A stretch of 64,000 nucleotides of DNA, taken from assembly GCF_964204645.1 (NCBI RefSeq), contig NC_134027.1:12390485-12454484 (forward strand). Direction: 5' to 3'. This stretch comes from Tubulanus polymorphus (Eukaryota > Nemertea > Palaeonemertea > Tubulaniformes > Tubulanidae). Below, piece by piece: positions 9,959 through 20,579 of the stretch; the first letter of the stretch is position 1, and each line of letters begins with the position of its first letter. Position numbers and translations under genes: made by a program. Under the pieces are notes generated by a model, which saw only the letters and a program-made list of their open reading frames with translations, ran no database searches and was not told where the DNA came from.

Positions 9959-10813
9959 GTAAGTTGATGGTGTTTTAAAGGATGAAATAGACGCTCAAAG
10001 CCTCGTCCCTCAAGTCCCTCAAAATGAGGGACGAAAATTAACATTATACAGGGCCGTCGGAACAGGGGCGGCTTTGGCCGCCCCACTTTTTTGCTTAACA
10101 AAATTTTTTTCAAAAGCACGCTGTACCGCGTAGCAGTTCGTCGTTCTCTGTACTAGGTGGTTGGCTCACGACTTCTCATGCTTCTGTGAATGAGACCTGT
10201 GAAATGGCCCCAAAACGCATCTCCGGTGATTGAATTTTCAAAATTTTTCTAGGGGAGAGCCCCAGACCACCCTTCAGAAATAAGCCTCGCCACTGAAAAA
10301 TTCCTTCCGATGGCTCTGTTATATGAGCACTTTCGCCCTAGATGTTGTTTGGGGAACAACGGCTAGGTACTAAATTAGTTTTTGGGGGGATTATTTTTAT
10401 TTGCACTACAGAAAATATCATTGACAACTGTGCAAAGTCCGGGAAAAATAGCTTTTTCTCATATCGGATGGTTGATATGCTAATGAGCCATGTGCTCAAA
10501 CTGCAAATTCAATCAAATTTTATTCTGCAAAAAAGTATCAAATCCAATTCAATTTTACTGTATTGAACAAGGTAAAACAGCATATCCAATTCAATTTTGT
10601 TTTATTGAGCAAATTCCAGAAAATTCAATTTTATTCCGCATTCAAATCAATAAGACCAAGGGCAAAGATCTGAGGTATTTGTTCCTGCCAGCTCCAGTCG
10701 CTGTCTGTGCTACTTATGAACACACGATTGAATTGTGTAAATTATAAGCCTGGGATTGACTAGTCTATGAGCTGGGAGTGTATTTGGACAAATTTAACCC
10801 ACAGAATGCATCA

Positions 10814-11547
10814 CAGAGATGAGAATTCCCCGCGGATCCGCGGTTTCCCGCGGATTTCAGTATTGAAAAATATCAATTTTCCAAATAGTCCAAAAATGAT
10901 GTAAAAGTATGGGGGGGGGGTGATGATCTCACTCAATTGGTCCGGCGCGATCGGTAATCAGGTGAACCGTAAAAGCGTTCAGTGCCTGTTTTACTTATCG
11001 TCATGTAAAAGTATCGCATTTCAATGCATATTCATTGCAACACAGTGATTTTGTATGTACATTTGTACTACGATGAGTTTGTATGTATTTTATCGATCGG
11101 TTGCAGACACGCACGCACAGCAACAGTAGTAACGTATATAGGTCTACTTACTGTTGCTGCGTGTGTGTGGCGAACGCTTTCGGATATTATACACTACTTG
11201 GTGATGATTTTTAGTGAGCATTCATCGGCGCATTTTTACTGCAATAATTCAGGGCTCGACCCGTAATGCATGAGATGCTGAATGTCATCAAATGAGGATG
11301 TACCACATTGGAACTAGCCATTACCTTCCAAAATATAATAGTCGTTCATGGGTTCGAGATCGCTCTAAGTGCTCGGAAAACGTATTTAATTTCTAAAATT
11401 TTCTTGGGGGAGGGCGCCCAAACCCCCCCCAAAATAGCTTCGCGCCTTCGGCGCTCGCTAGTGCTGACGGCTAAGCCGTCAGCTGTTCGCGTATGTCACT
11501 CAAGAAAAATAACCCGCGGATTTTACAGGTCGGCGTTCTCATCCCTG
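10814..11547 (+). mobile_element. Non-autonomous DNA transposon with 6-bp target duplication, copy 2
   Basis: This is a 734-bp copy of the element at 2283-3011, nearly identical along its length, with the same terminal inverted repeats. It is flanked by GCATCA at 10808-10813 and 11548-11553. The close similarity of the two copies points to recent movement by a transposase encoded elsewhere. Confidence 0.9.
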
Positions 11548-11619
11548 GCATCATTTGCCATTTTATGATAAGCTGACAGGCTGGCCATAGTGCCCCTTGG
11601 GGTTCTAGTATAGCCTAAG

Positions 11620-11651
11620 TATAATGAGGCATGGTCACCCTGGACCTCTAG
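11620..11651 (+). repeat. 3' end remnant of family 1 element
   Basis: ATGAGGCATGGTCACCCTGG, ACCT, CTAG then T matches the last 30 bp of the family 1 element. Nothing of the core repeats is clear upstream. Confidence 0.5.
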
Positions 11652-12008
11652 TGTAATCAAATGAAGAGCCTTTGAAAGTCATAGTTTTGTCAGTTTGTTT
11701 ACCCTATTTATGAATATTCTTCAGACTGAGTTCAGGTATGGTTTAACTAGTATCTTTTCAAAAGATGTTTCCAACGAGTGCTTCTGTGAATATGCGTACA
11801 AAGACTTTGGCTTTGGCTATTGATGCCCATCATGAACAACTTATTTTTTTGAAACAATGTGTTGATCTGAATCAATGTTCCCTGTGGTAATCTGACAAAA
11901 AGATCAAAGGAAAGCCAGGGAATTTTAGTCAAGATCATTAAGATCAGTTCAATTTTCAAATTCAGAATTTGCATAGACCCTAATCATATTATTGTTAATT
12001 TGATATAG

Positions 12009-12122
12009 GAAAAGACGAAAGAGCTTGAGAAGACCAAACTGAAAGTTGAAGAATTGAAATCATCAGTTGCATCGCTGGAAGAAGCTAAAGGATGGCTTGA
12101 ACGAAGCTTGAAAGAAACCGAG
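12009..12122 (+). CDS. GRIPAP1: GRIPAP1 exon c
   Basis: The acceptor is TTTGATATAG and the donor is ACCGAG|GTCACT. The exon is 114 bp, phase 0/0, 38 residues. It contains EEAKGWLERSLKETE, which matches the GWLER block of GRASP-1 proteins. Confidence 0.9.
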
Positions 12123-12230
12123 GTCACTTATATCATAGTTTCTTCTTGTTTTTTTATTATCCTCATATTATTTTTTCAACACTTATTGATGGCTGATTAA
12201 CAGCACATCTAAATGTCCATTCCATTATAG

Positions 12231-12341
12231 GACCTACTCACTGCAGCAAATAAAAAAGCAGAGGATGATATCCTGAAACTGAAACAGTTACAAGTTGAAG
12301 CTATCAGTCAACTTGAAAAAAAACAGTCAAACAGTTTGCAG
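12231..12341 (+). CDS. GRIPAP1: GRIPAP1 exon d
   Basis: The acceptor is TCCATTATAG and the donor is TTGCAG|GTATTG. The exon is 111 bp, phase 0/0, 37 residues from DLLTAANKKAEDD, coiled coil. The intron before it is only 108 bp, the shortest in the gene. Confidence 0.9.
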
Positions 12342-12657
12342 GTATTGTATAACCTTATGGATAGTAGGGAGCTTAAGCATTAGCCAATGGCAAAAGTGAA
12401 TGTATTCTTGATTATATGATGGGTGCAAAATAAGGGGAACTGTAACAAAACTAAAATTTCCCGTTCATATCCAAACTTGTTGTTCAGTATAATGCTAGTT
12501 GAAATTTCTATTTTTTCATGAGCAACTCCTACACAAAAATCTTAATATGGCTATCCAGTCCTGACATGACTACGACAACTATCTTTCAGTAGTTTCTACT
12601 CTTTTTAAGAGCTCAACTACTCGAAAATATGAAAGTGCTCACAAAATCAGAATTATG

Positions 12658-14924
12658 AGCTCACTTGGGACTTTAATCCCAGCGGGCTATTGCGTTCACT
12701 TTTTGTCTGTTGTCCGTCCATTCGTCTGTCCGTTCGTCCGTAGACGGAGTCCAGTTATTATGGGTAGTTTAGAGGATGCTTCAATGTAATGACTTGATAT
12801 TTGGGTTGCACATGTATCTACCCTAGCCACATCTTCAGCCCAAAAACCCTGTCAGAATCAAGATGGCCGACTGGCAGCCATTGTTGTTCGCCAAAATCAG
12901 CACTTTTTACACATTTTTCAACTTTTTGAGTGAATTTTTTAGGGAAATTTTGAAGACGCTTTAATCAATTACCTTGATCTTTCGTTTATATTTGATACCC
13001 CGAAGGACCCATCAGCTTGGCAAGAAAAATTGGGTTGATCGGACTCAAGATGGCCGTCCGGTGACCTTTTTAGTGCCCAAAAATGTTAATTTTTGCCGAA
13101 ATTCTTGGTCCCGTAGTTTCCTACTGGTTTGCCATTTCTCATTGTAATATGTGATGGGTATTCTTTGGAAAGGGATGTTTTATACCCAAGACAGGTATTC
13201 TTGATCAGCCAATTATGACGCAATTGGCGGCCATCTTGGTGTCATCAGTACTCATTTGGAGGTGGGAAAAAGTTTTTTCACATTATGTTGATACCTAAGC
13301 ATATTGTGTTACTACAATCGATTGGAAAGTTGTAGCTCATGACGTGTTCTATGATTTTGGTCATTGTATATGGCCACCAGGGGGCGTTGGATAATACAAT
13401 AACTTTTATTTCTATATTACATTTGTACCTGTGCATATTTTGTAACCACAATCAATTGCAAAGTTGTTGCTCATGACATTAAATGGCCGATGTATACACG
13501 ATGCGGAAGTCTGATATAAAAGTCAGACCCTGACATGGGGATGCAGGTGGAATGACGAAGCTATCTACAATCTGTGTAGGGCCGGCGTGAATTTCATCAC
13601 TGGCTACAAGTGGTCAATATAAAAATGTCTAAACATATTATTTCAATATTCAAATGTTTTAGAAAATATGTTCAATATTAGGGGTATGCAGGTTTCATGA
13701 GATAAGCAATTTATAATAGCATAGCTGTTATATACGGCTCCGCGTCCTCTGATGGCAAGTGTATTAGGTGACAATTCAATTCAATTCTTTATTGATCCTT
13801 ATTACATATAAAATTCTGTGATAAAATTCCCAAATTCAATAAAGTTACAAATTTTAAAATAAGAAAATACAACATACAAGACAGACGGGTAATTCATACA
13901 GAATAACATAAACAAGTTATATTAAATGACAATGTCTACGTCAATCCAGACTCAAGACTCAATTTTTAGGATATCGAGTGACAGCCAAACCCGGGCCCGG
14001 GGTCCAGGCCGGTTGGCTAGGCCACACAATATGCTCGAAGTCATAATGAAGCAGACATCAGAAGAGCTCTTTCTTAAACCATGGAGGCAATAAAGTTGCA
14101 GACCATTATTGACAATTTTCAATTTAAAATCAAACCACTACTACAGTCGAAGTATCATCTACCCAATCGCCAAATCTCATTTGCAAATCCACATTAGCTT
14201 ATCCCAGAAATTCTACATTTTTTTCACAGGCGTCAAATAATTAATTAGAATTAATTTTCTTGTTCCACATTATATTGATACCTAAGCATATTTTGTTACC
14301 ACAATCAATTGGAAAGTTGTAGCTCATAATGTGTTTTAGAATTTTGATAAGTTTCAAGGTCATTGGTTTTTGTATATGGCCACCAGGGGTGTTGAATATA
14401 CAATAACGTATATATACGTATTATATTATATTTATACCTATGCATATTTTGCTACCACAATCAATTGCAAAGTTGTAGCTCATGACATTGTCTATGATTG
14501 AAGTGAGTTTTAAGGACATTAGTTATTCTATATGGTCACCAGGGGGCGTTGAATAGTAGAATAACTTAGTATCTTCTCATTAGATTGGTACCTAGGCATA
14601 TTTTGTTACCATGATCAATTGCAAAGTTGTAGTTCATGGCATGTACTATAATTGTGGTGAGTCATTGGGTTTTGCATATGGTCACCTGGGGGTGTTGAAT
14701 AGTAGAGTAACTAAGTATTTCCATATTACATTGGTAACAAGGCATGTTTTGTTATCACAATCTATTACAAAATCGTAGCTACTGACATGTTCTATGATTG
14801 TGGTGGGTTTCAAGGTCATTGGTATTTGTATATGGTCACCAGGGGGCATTATATATTGAAATTGTTAGATTGTTGAGCATTTAAAACCACTTCCCAAGTG
14901 GGCATGGTGTCCCTGGACCCCTAG
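12658..14924 (+). mobile_element. Family 1 Helentron-like element, both ends present, interrupted
   Basis: It starts AGCTCACTTGGGACTTTAAT, then CCCAGCGGGCT, an imperfect palindrome, followed by the GTCCGTCC-rich segment. The body (12780-13480) parallels 1-720. It is broken from 13481 to about 14261, then resumes with core repeats of about 153 bp. It ends CTTCCCAAGTGGGCATGG, TGTCCCTGGACCC and CTAG at 14921-14924, followed by T. The 5' arm CTCACTTGGG and the 3' arm CCCAAGTGGG are inverse to each other. Confidence 0.7.
13481..14261. repeat. Insertion inside the family 1 element, with a retroelement-like tail
   Basis: This stretch is unrelated to the core repeats on either side. It includes 13775-13880, where the minus strand reads as AT-rich 3' tail sequence (AATAAAGAATTGAATTGAAT), as seen in LINE or SINE ends, and a GC-rich segment near 13990-14020. 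Exact ends and target duplication could not be fixed. Confidence 0.4.
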
Positions 14925-15424
14925 TTTTCTGAAGAACTATTTTGAAGGGTTAATTTCCTTAGCTTTGCGTTTGAATTTGGGTTGACCTATATTGTGTCCA
15001 TACCTACAGCTGACTGGTATGTCTTAAAAACCTCTTCCCTCTGCAGTAGGTAGACAGTTGAATATTTTGCATTGGGAGGGGAACATTTAGAATTAGTAGC
15101 TGTTGACATGCACTGACAATCACTAATCTAATTTTTTCACACTGGTTACTTACTGACTCAGTATAGTTAACAGATTAGCACTCAGGAATTTCACTATGCA
15201 GTGTCTAATTACTCCTCTGAAAATTCATGGGAAAATCCAAATTTATCACGATACAGAATAGCTCATTCCCAGTTTATTTTACTTTTACAAGTTTGTGTTG
15301 TTTTGTAGTAAATAGTCAAGTGTTTCATATGATATCAGATCTAATGAGGTGGGCCACCAAAATCATGTCCTTTTTGCCGCCCGAAATTCATCCATTTCAA
15401 GCTCATTAATTACTGCATTTTTCC

Positions 15425-15502
15425 CCCAGAAGGTGTTGAATATTGAAATTGTCAAATTCTCGAGCATTTCACCAACTTGGCATCATGTCCCTGGACTCCT
15501 AG
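15425..15502 (+). mobile_element. Family 1 3' end touching GRIPAP1 exon e
   Basis: CAGAAGGTGTTGAATATTGA, AATTGTCAAATTCTCGAGCA, TTTCACC and then ATGTCCCTGGACTC, CTAG (15499-15502) followed by T is the 3' terminus of the family 1 element. Only 12 bp (TTTCCTTAATAG plus the T) separate it from exon e at 15515. Confidence 0.65.
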
Positions 15503-15514
15503 TTTCCTTAATAG

Positions 15515-15589
15515 GTTTTAGAACATGAAATTGAGTCATTGAAGGCAGAATTAGACGTTAAAGATCAGACTATTGCTCAACTGGAACAG
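15515..15589 (+). CDS. GRIPAP1: GRIPAP1 exon e
   Basis: The acceptor is TTTCCTTAATAG and the donor is GAACAG|GTGAGG. The exon is 75 bp, phase 0/0, 25 residues VLEHEIESLKAELDVKDQTI.... A competing AG at 15520-15521 would break the reading frame, so the upstream AG at 15513-15514 was chosen. A transposon end stops at 15502, only 12 bp before the exon. Confidence 0.88.
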
Positions 15590-15649
15590 GTGAGGATGGT
15601 TTGTATGACATGTGTTTATGATAGTCACTCAATCATGTCTTTTTAAGGC

Positions 15650-15920
15650 TAGCTGATGTCGGGCTGTGACGGGATGTGTACCGACACTACTGAGATTATC
15701 AGCAACTGGCAGTGCATGCCGCCAGTTGTCTTCATATCCGCCTGACCTAAGATGGTTTGGGTTGCAACCCGATGCATACCTATTCATTGATAGCCATATC
15801 CTGAGAGTTGCCCACGTTTTACGTACGCCGCCATTTGTTTCTTCACGCAAGGATTCTAGCTACTCAAAGACATATGCACAGAACTATCCCTGCTGGCAGT
15901 GCCACAACTTACTTAGATAC
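15650..15920. repeat. Diverged relative of the 25149-25940 Harbinger-like element
   Basis: The segment begins TTTTAAGGCTAGCTGATGTC and carries CAGCAACTGGCAGTGCATGC, and CCGCCAGTTGTC blocks, which resemble the inverted GCAACTGGCGG modules of the 25149-25940 element. Terminal repeats are degraded, and the two open frames over it are not genes. Confidence 0.4.
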
Positions 15921-16196
15921 TAGAATCCTGATGCACCTGAAATATCAATGAATCAGTATTATAGTACATATAAGAAATTTTCATGAAATTATCATGAAAT
16001 TATGGAAATGAGCTTATGGATTCCTAAATAGGTTCAGTTGCTTTAGTATCAACCTTCACTTTAAGTAACGCATTGTAGCCCAAAATAGCTAGTCTTATGT
16101 CTACCATTAGTCTTATACGTTTTACACTAAAGGTTTGAAAATCTACTTTACCAAGCCAATTACTGGATATTAATCATTTTTTGTGACTTATTTCAG

Positions 16197-16253
16197 GAAA
16201 TAAAAGACAAAGTTGAAGAAAGGAAAATACATGAAAAGAAAGGAGCAACCCTG
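16197..16253 (+). CDS. GRIPAP1: GRIPAP1 exon f
   Basis: The acceptor is GACTTATTTCAG and the donor is CTG|GTATAG. The exon is 57 bp, phase 0/0, 19 residues EIKDKVEERKIHEKKGATL. It joins in frame to the strongly conserved LKDLKRQLH block of the next exon. Confidence 0.88.
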
Positions 16254-16658
16254 GTATAGTTTTTTGTGTCCATATTAGTCAGCTAACATAAACAGAATTA
16301 CCCATCAAATAAATAACAGGGACGAATCCTATTTTAAGATGAAAAAAAAAACAACTATTATTTGTCAACCATTTTAGAAATATAGGCAGCTGTTATATAG
16401 GAATGAATGATTCACTTTTCACCTAAAACTTCTCCCACAATCTGAACGGATGTGAAGTAAGAAATAAAGGCGTTTGACAGCAGCTCAATAGAAAAATTAT
16501 TCATGTCATTGGTCGCGAATGATCCATGAAAAGTGAAACATGAAAATGAGCTCCTATATAACAGCTGCTTTATTTACTCTTGTAATGTTCCGGAAGTTCA
16601 ACATTTTGGTCTTCGGTTCAACTACTAAAGTAGTCATTGAAACATTTTATTTTTGTAG

Positions 16659-16758
16659 CTGAAGGACCTGAAGAGGCAGCTGCACAGTGAGAGAAAACGT
16701 GCTGAAAAATTACAGGAAAGATTACAAGAAGTGTTAGCCGATCCAAATAAACGCCAGT
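16659..16758 (+). CDS. GRIPAP1: GRIPAP1 exon g (conserved KDLKRQLH block)
   Basis: The acceptor is TTATTTTTGTAG and the donor is CGCCAGT|GTAAGT. The exon is 100 bp, phase 0 to 1, and encodes LKDLKRQLHSERKRAEKLQE followed by RLQEVLADPNKRQ. This is one of the most diagnostic blocks for GRASP-1, nearly the same in vertebrate proteins. Confidence 0.95.
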
Positions 16759-16840
16759 GTAAGTTCTATATGATGTGGGCATTATTATTACATATCAGTA
16801 ATATTTCCTTATGTAAACTAGTTATATTGGTCATATTGTA

Positions 16841-17345
16841 AGCCCACTTGGGGCATAGACCCTGTGGTTGTTATCTACCTTAGACTCATCTGCAGCCAAA
16901 AAATTGGCCGGATCAGAATCAAGATGGCTAACTGGTAGCCATTAATGTTTACCAAAATCAACCTTTTTGTATATTTTTGATGTTTTCAAGGGAAATATGC
17001 TTCGAATACACAGTTGAATAAGCTTTGTTATTATTTCGATGTTTGATATGTATAGAGTCTATGTATATGCCCTAGGGTCTGTCATCACAAGACAAGTTGG
17101 GTCGATTGGACACAAAGTGTGGCCTTTCTTTTTGGTCTGTTTTCGGAAGCCTGTAGCATCTTTATGGTTTGGTATATCTGATTGAAATCTAAGATGTACT
17201 TTGGGAAGTGCTCTTTAAAGTATCATACAGGTCTTTCGATCAATTAATTGGTATGCAATTGACGGTCATCTGTTTTTTAGGAAAAATTAACGGGTATTAG
17301 GGGCCTATAGTAATAAGTAACAGTAAATAAACTTAAAGTTTTGAC
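16841..17345 (+). mobile_element. Family 1 5' fragment
   Basis: It begins with AGCCCACTTGGGGCATAGAC. It continues with the GACTCATCTGCAGCC and AGAATCAAGATGGCTAACTG segment that parallels 40-100 and 12830-12880. It fades out near 17345 without core repeats or the CTAG end. Confidence 0.55.
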
Positions 17346-17750
17346 ATAGTCGATATTTGTGAGTACTGTCATAGGACATCTCACATGAAATTGGAATTAC
17401 CATTTTTTGCTCTCCCCTGTTAAATACTTAATTATACACAATTTGTACACAAGTCTTATTGGCTCACTTTTTAAGTTTTCAATGGAAGGGAAATTTTGAA
17501 GACCCTTTGATCTACCGTATTTTCCAGCCAATAAGCCGATTTTCTAGCTTCAGATTTCTACCCCAATATATATCATGATTTGCTTATTAGATAAGTGTGT
17601 TATTTTGTCATTAGGAGGGGATAGGGATTGGAATTCATATGTATGGTTTCATCTGTCAGCTCTCTCTTAGTTGCTTGGAAGTGCTGAGAGAATATGTGCA
17701 AAATTTCTATAAATTTTCTCAATTCTTCTAATCGATGCTTGACCTTGTCT

Positions 17751-17838
17751 CTTGATAATAGCATCACTGGGAAAGCCTTTCAGCATCCAAGTTCAATGTT
17801 AGATCCTGAAGGGCTTTCCCAGTAGCGTCATTATCAAG
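17751..17838. mobile_element. 88-bp foldback element
   Basis: The left arm is CTTGATAATAGCATCACTGG followed by GAAAGCCTTTCAG. The right arm, read in reverse complement, is CTTGATAATGACGCTACTGG followed by GAAAGCCCTTCAG. The arms differ by only a few bases and leave a loop of about 20 bp, so this is a tiny inverted-repeat element or hairpin. Confidence 0.7.
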
Positions 17839-18194
17839 AAAAGAACATAGTATAAAAAATTCTGCCATGTACCAGTGAGTCGTGGGGAAAACCCGTGTAT
17901 ATCATCAAAGTTGAACATGTATAGGTACTACATAGTGCACCAAGATTTCATCTTTTTACCTATTGCAAATCTCAGAACTATTCGATTCTTGTGCTCAAAA
18001 CTTAGCCGTACTCAGTTAATCCTACTGGACCTATGGTCCTTTATTTTTCTTCATATTCAATTGCAAATATGAAACCTCTTGCCACCATTGTTTGATGAAA
18101 CAAAGTTCCTCATAACAAAATATTTCTGTAAATGCTCATGTAATTCTTTTGATCTCTTGACCTACTGCTGAAATTTGAATGCTTTTTTTTTCAG

Positions 18195-18252
18195 CTATGG
18201 ACGATTTGTTCCGGGCTTCGGTCGAATCTGACCGATATAAAGGTGACAATAG
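18195..18252 (+). CDS. GRIPAP1: GRIPAP1 exon h
   Basis: The acceptor is CTTTTTTTTTCAG and the donor is AATAG|GTGAGT. The exon is 58 bp, phase 1 to 2, and reads (S)MDDLFRASVESDRYKGDN(S). It belongs to the serine-rich linker between coiled coils. Confidence 0.9.
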
Positions 18253-18611
18253 GTGAGTTGTTGAGCGTAAAAAATTCTGCATGGTGGGTAATCTTTGGGT
18301 AGAGATCCCAGACTCAGGTGCGAAATATGGGCTGTTTTCATCCCTGATATTTCCACATCTGTAATATTGGACTTGTTAAGAAAAACCTAGCACAGAACAC
18401 TTTAAAATCCCCTCTTCAGGCACTTGTAGTGTCTAGACTGGCCTACTGCAACAGTTTGCTCGCGGGTTCATCTTTTGTGATCTTTTGTACAGCTTACAAA
18501 AACTCCAGAATCGCGCTGCGCGTCTAGAGTACCAAAGTATGAGCATATATCGCCGGGCCTGATTGATGCCAAATCAGTCAAATTTGTCATGTTCCTAATT
18601 AGAGATTTGTC

Positions 18612-18748
18612 CCGTGCTAAAATTTGGTTCGGGGCCTGGTCCAACGTTTTTCGTGGGCCTAATTAGGCTTAGGCCAAATAGCCACAAGCCCATTTGGCCC
18701 CCGTGTGAACAGTCGTTATGGGCCAAACACACTTGTGTGATCTCAGCA
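18612..18748 (+). mobile_element. Partial copy of the TA-target GCCGCGATCACAC MITE
   Basis: GTGCTAAAATTTGGTTCGGG, GCCTGGTCCAACGTTTTTCG and the end ACTTGTGTGATCTCAGC match the right half of the family seen complete at 46541-46798. The left half is missing. Confidence 0.65.
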
Positions 18749-19130
18749 TTAGTCTCATCAGTCCTTGTTCAGAGATGGGGAGTGTTTTTAGGGAAATATC
18801 ATGAGGTTTTTAAAGTATAGGCTTGATATTTAGCTCTGGAGGAGCTATTAGTATCGTCAAAAATACGCAAAGAGGTCTTTATGTATTTTTGTATCATTTC
18901 ATGTATGTCTACTGTGAAACATATCAATTTTACAATCATTGAAAGATTCAGTCAATGAGGTTAAAAATAATGCAATGATTAGTTGTTGTTATTTTCAATT
19001 CAAGATTATTTATCAATATGTTGGGTTGAATGGTGATAATACTTGCTCAAAATATTTTGAAAAAATTGTTCAGATAAAAGTTTATTAACAATTCATTCAG
19101 ATTCATCAAGTCAATTGATAATTGATATTT

Positions 19131-19416
19131 AAATGTTCTATGATTGTTGTGAGTTTCAAGGTCACTGGTTTCAGTATGTGTTCACCAGGGGGCTTTGAAT
19201 AGCGGAATATTTCCATATATTAATACCTAGGCATATTCTGTTACCACAATCAATTGCATGATTGTAGCTCATAACATTTGCCATGATTGTGGTGAGTTTC
19301 AATGTCATTGGTTTCAGAATATGTTCACTGGGGAGGGGCATTGAATATTGAAATTGTCACATAGTTGAGCATTTCACACCACTTCTCAAGTAGGCATTGT
19401 GCCCCTGGACCCCTTG
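19131..19416 (+). mobile_element. Family 1 3' fragment with two core repeats
   Basis: Two core-repeat units (ATGATTGTTGTGAGTTTCAA and its copy) each keep a version of CACCAGGGGGC. They are followed by ACTTCTCAAGTAGGCATTGT, GCCCCTGGACCC and CTTG at 19413-19416 then T, a mutated CTAG end. Confidence 0.62.
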
Positions 19417-19868
19417 TATTTTTACTGTGATTATGTAATCAGGACCTTGAGAGAACAGGACCTTTGGTCCTCTAGTTATGAATTATTTGCACCCTCATAA
19501 GATAAATCTCCTCACTTGGAATTATGTTATTTTTCTCCCCACAACAGGGAGTTGAAAATTTGGTTGTAATAAATTTTTCATTTCAAGAAGTATATTTTTC
19601 TAAAAGAATCAATTGCAAAGTTGAATCCCATGACATTATCTGTGACGCTCAATTATGTTGATGCTTAACGTCATTGATTATCTGTGTCGATTGACCAGCC
19701 GGCATTGAATATTGTGACATTTCTTAGCATATCAGAAATATTGATCATGCCCACATGCCCAGCATGGTGTCCTTGGATGCCTATTTGATGATTGAATGAT
19801 CATGTAAGGTTTTGTCCCTTTAAGGCCTTTGAGTCTAGTTTCTATTCAATTTTGACTTAATGTTTCAG

Positions 19869-19938
19869 TTCTATTTCATCATGGAGTGCCAGTGGATTCA
19901 GCCGAGATCTTACACCTAATACAAGTATCAACTCACCG
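19869..19938 (+). CDS. GRIPAP1: GRIPAP1 exon i
   Basis: The acceptor is ATGTTTCAG and the donor is TCACCG|GTAAGT. The exon is 70 bp, phase 2 to 0, and reads SISSWSASGFSRDLTPNTSI NSP. The SISSW/F motif is shared with vertebrate GRASP-1. This is serine- and proline-rich linker, likely disordered. Confidence 0.92.
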
Positions 19939-20371
19939 GTAAGTGTACCACAAAATATGTTGTTTAACTTGATACTGCTGCCCCTTTTGGAACTTAACTT
20001 ATTGGTTAGATCACTTGGACCAAAGGAATGCCCTACTGTGGCAGTCAAGGATTCCACCAGGATGTGATCATTTAAACATTGACAATATAAATCAATCTTT
20101 TTGGTAGCTTGAATGATGAATTTGTATCAAGAAGACATTGATTGAAAATGAATTTGTTTCGACAAAATTGACTCTTTATCTATAAGCAAAGTAGTTCATG
20201 TGCTTCCTCAAGTCAATTGTCCTGCTGATCTTTATAAAATTTTTCAAAATCAATTGATTCTCTTGTGTTGACAAAGACATATTCTTAAAATCTGAAATCT
20301 CATGTGAATGATGCATTTACTTCTCATGTATAGACTAAATGATTACTAATAAATGATGCTTTGTATTGTAG

Positions 20372-20579
20372 TCATCGCCAAATGATGCAGAAATGACATC
20401 ACCCGGTCAGTTAGAACAGGAAAATAATGACTTGATTTCCCGAGTAAGTGAATTACAACAGGAGAAGTGGAACTTTGAAGAACGTGTTGCCCATCTGGAG
20501 GCAAGTACGGCAGCGATGGCCGAGGATTTGTTACAGAAAACTGCAGTCATTGAGCACTATGTAATGGAAAGTAGAATTG
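20372..20579 (+). CDS. GRIPAP1: GRIPAP1 exon j
   Basis: The acceptor is TTTGTATTGTAG and the donor is ATTG|GTAAGT. At 208 bp it is the longest coding exon seen in the gene, phase 0 to 1. It encodes SSPNDAEMTSPGQLEQE..., then LQQEKWNFEERVAHLE and MAEDLLQKTAVIEHYVMESR, which matches the conserved QEKW...MAEDL...YVM block of GRASP-1. A GTAAGT lies inside the exon at 20444-20449; using it would break the downstream frame. Confidence 0.95.

Noticed and set aside
15629-15923. Overlapping plus and minus frames at 15629-15923
   Set aside because: They fall on the Harbinger-related repeat and show no protein family resemblance.
20444-20449. GTAAGT inside GRIPAP1 exon j as an alternative donor
   Set aside because: It would drop the conserved QEKW and MAEDL blocks and break the frame into exon k, so it is taken as coding sequence (V-S).
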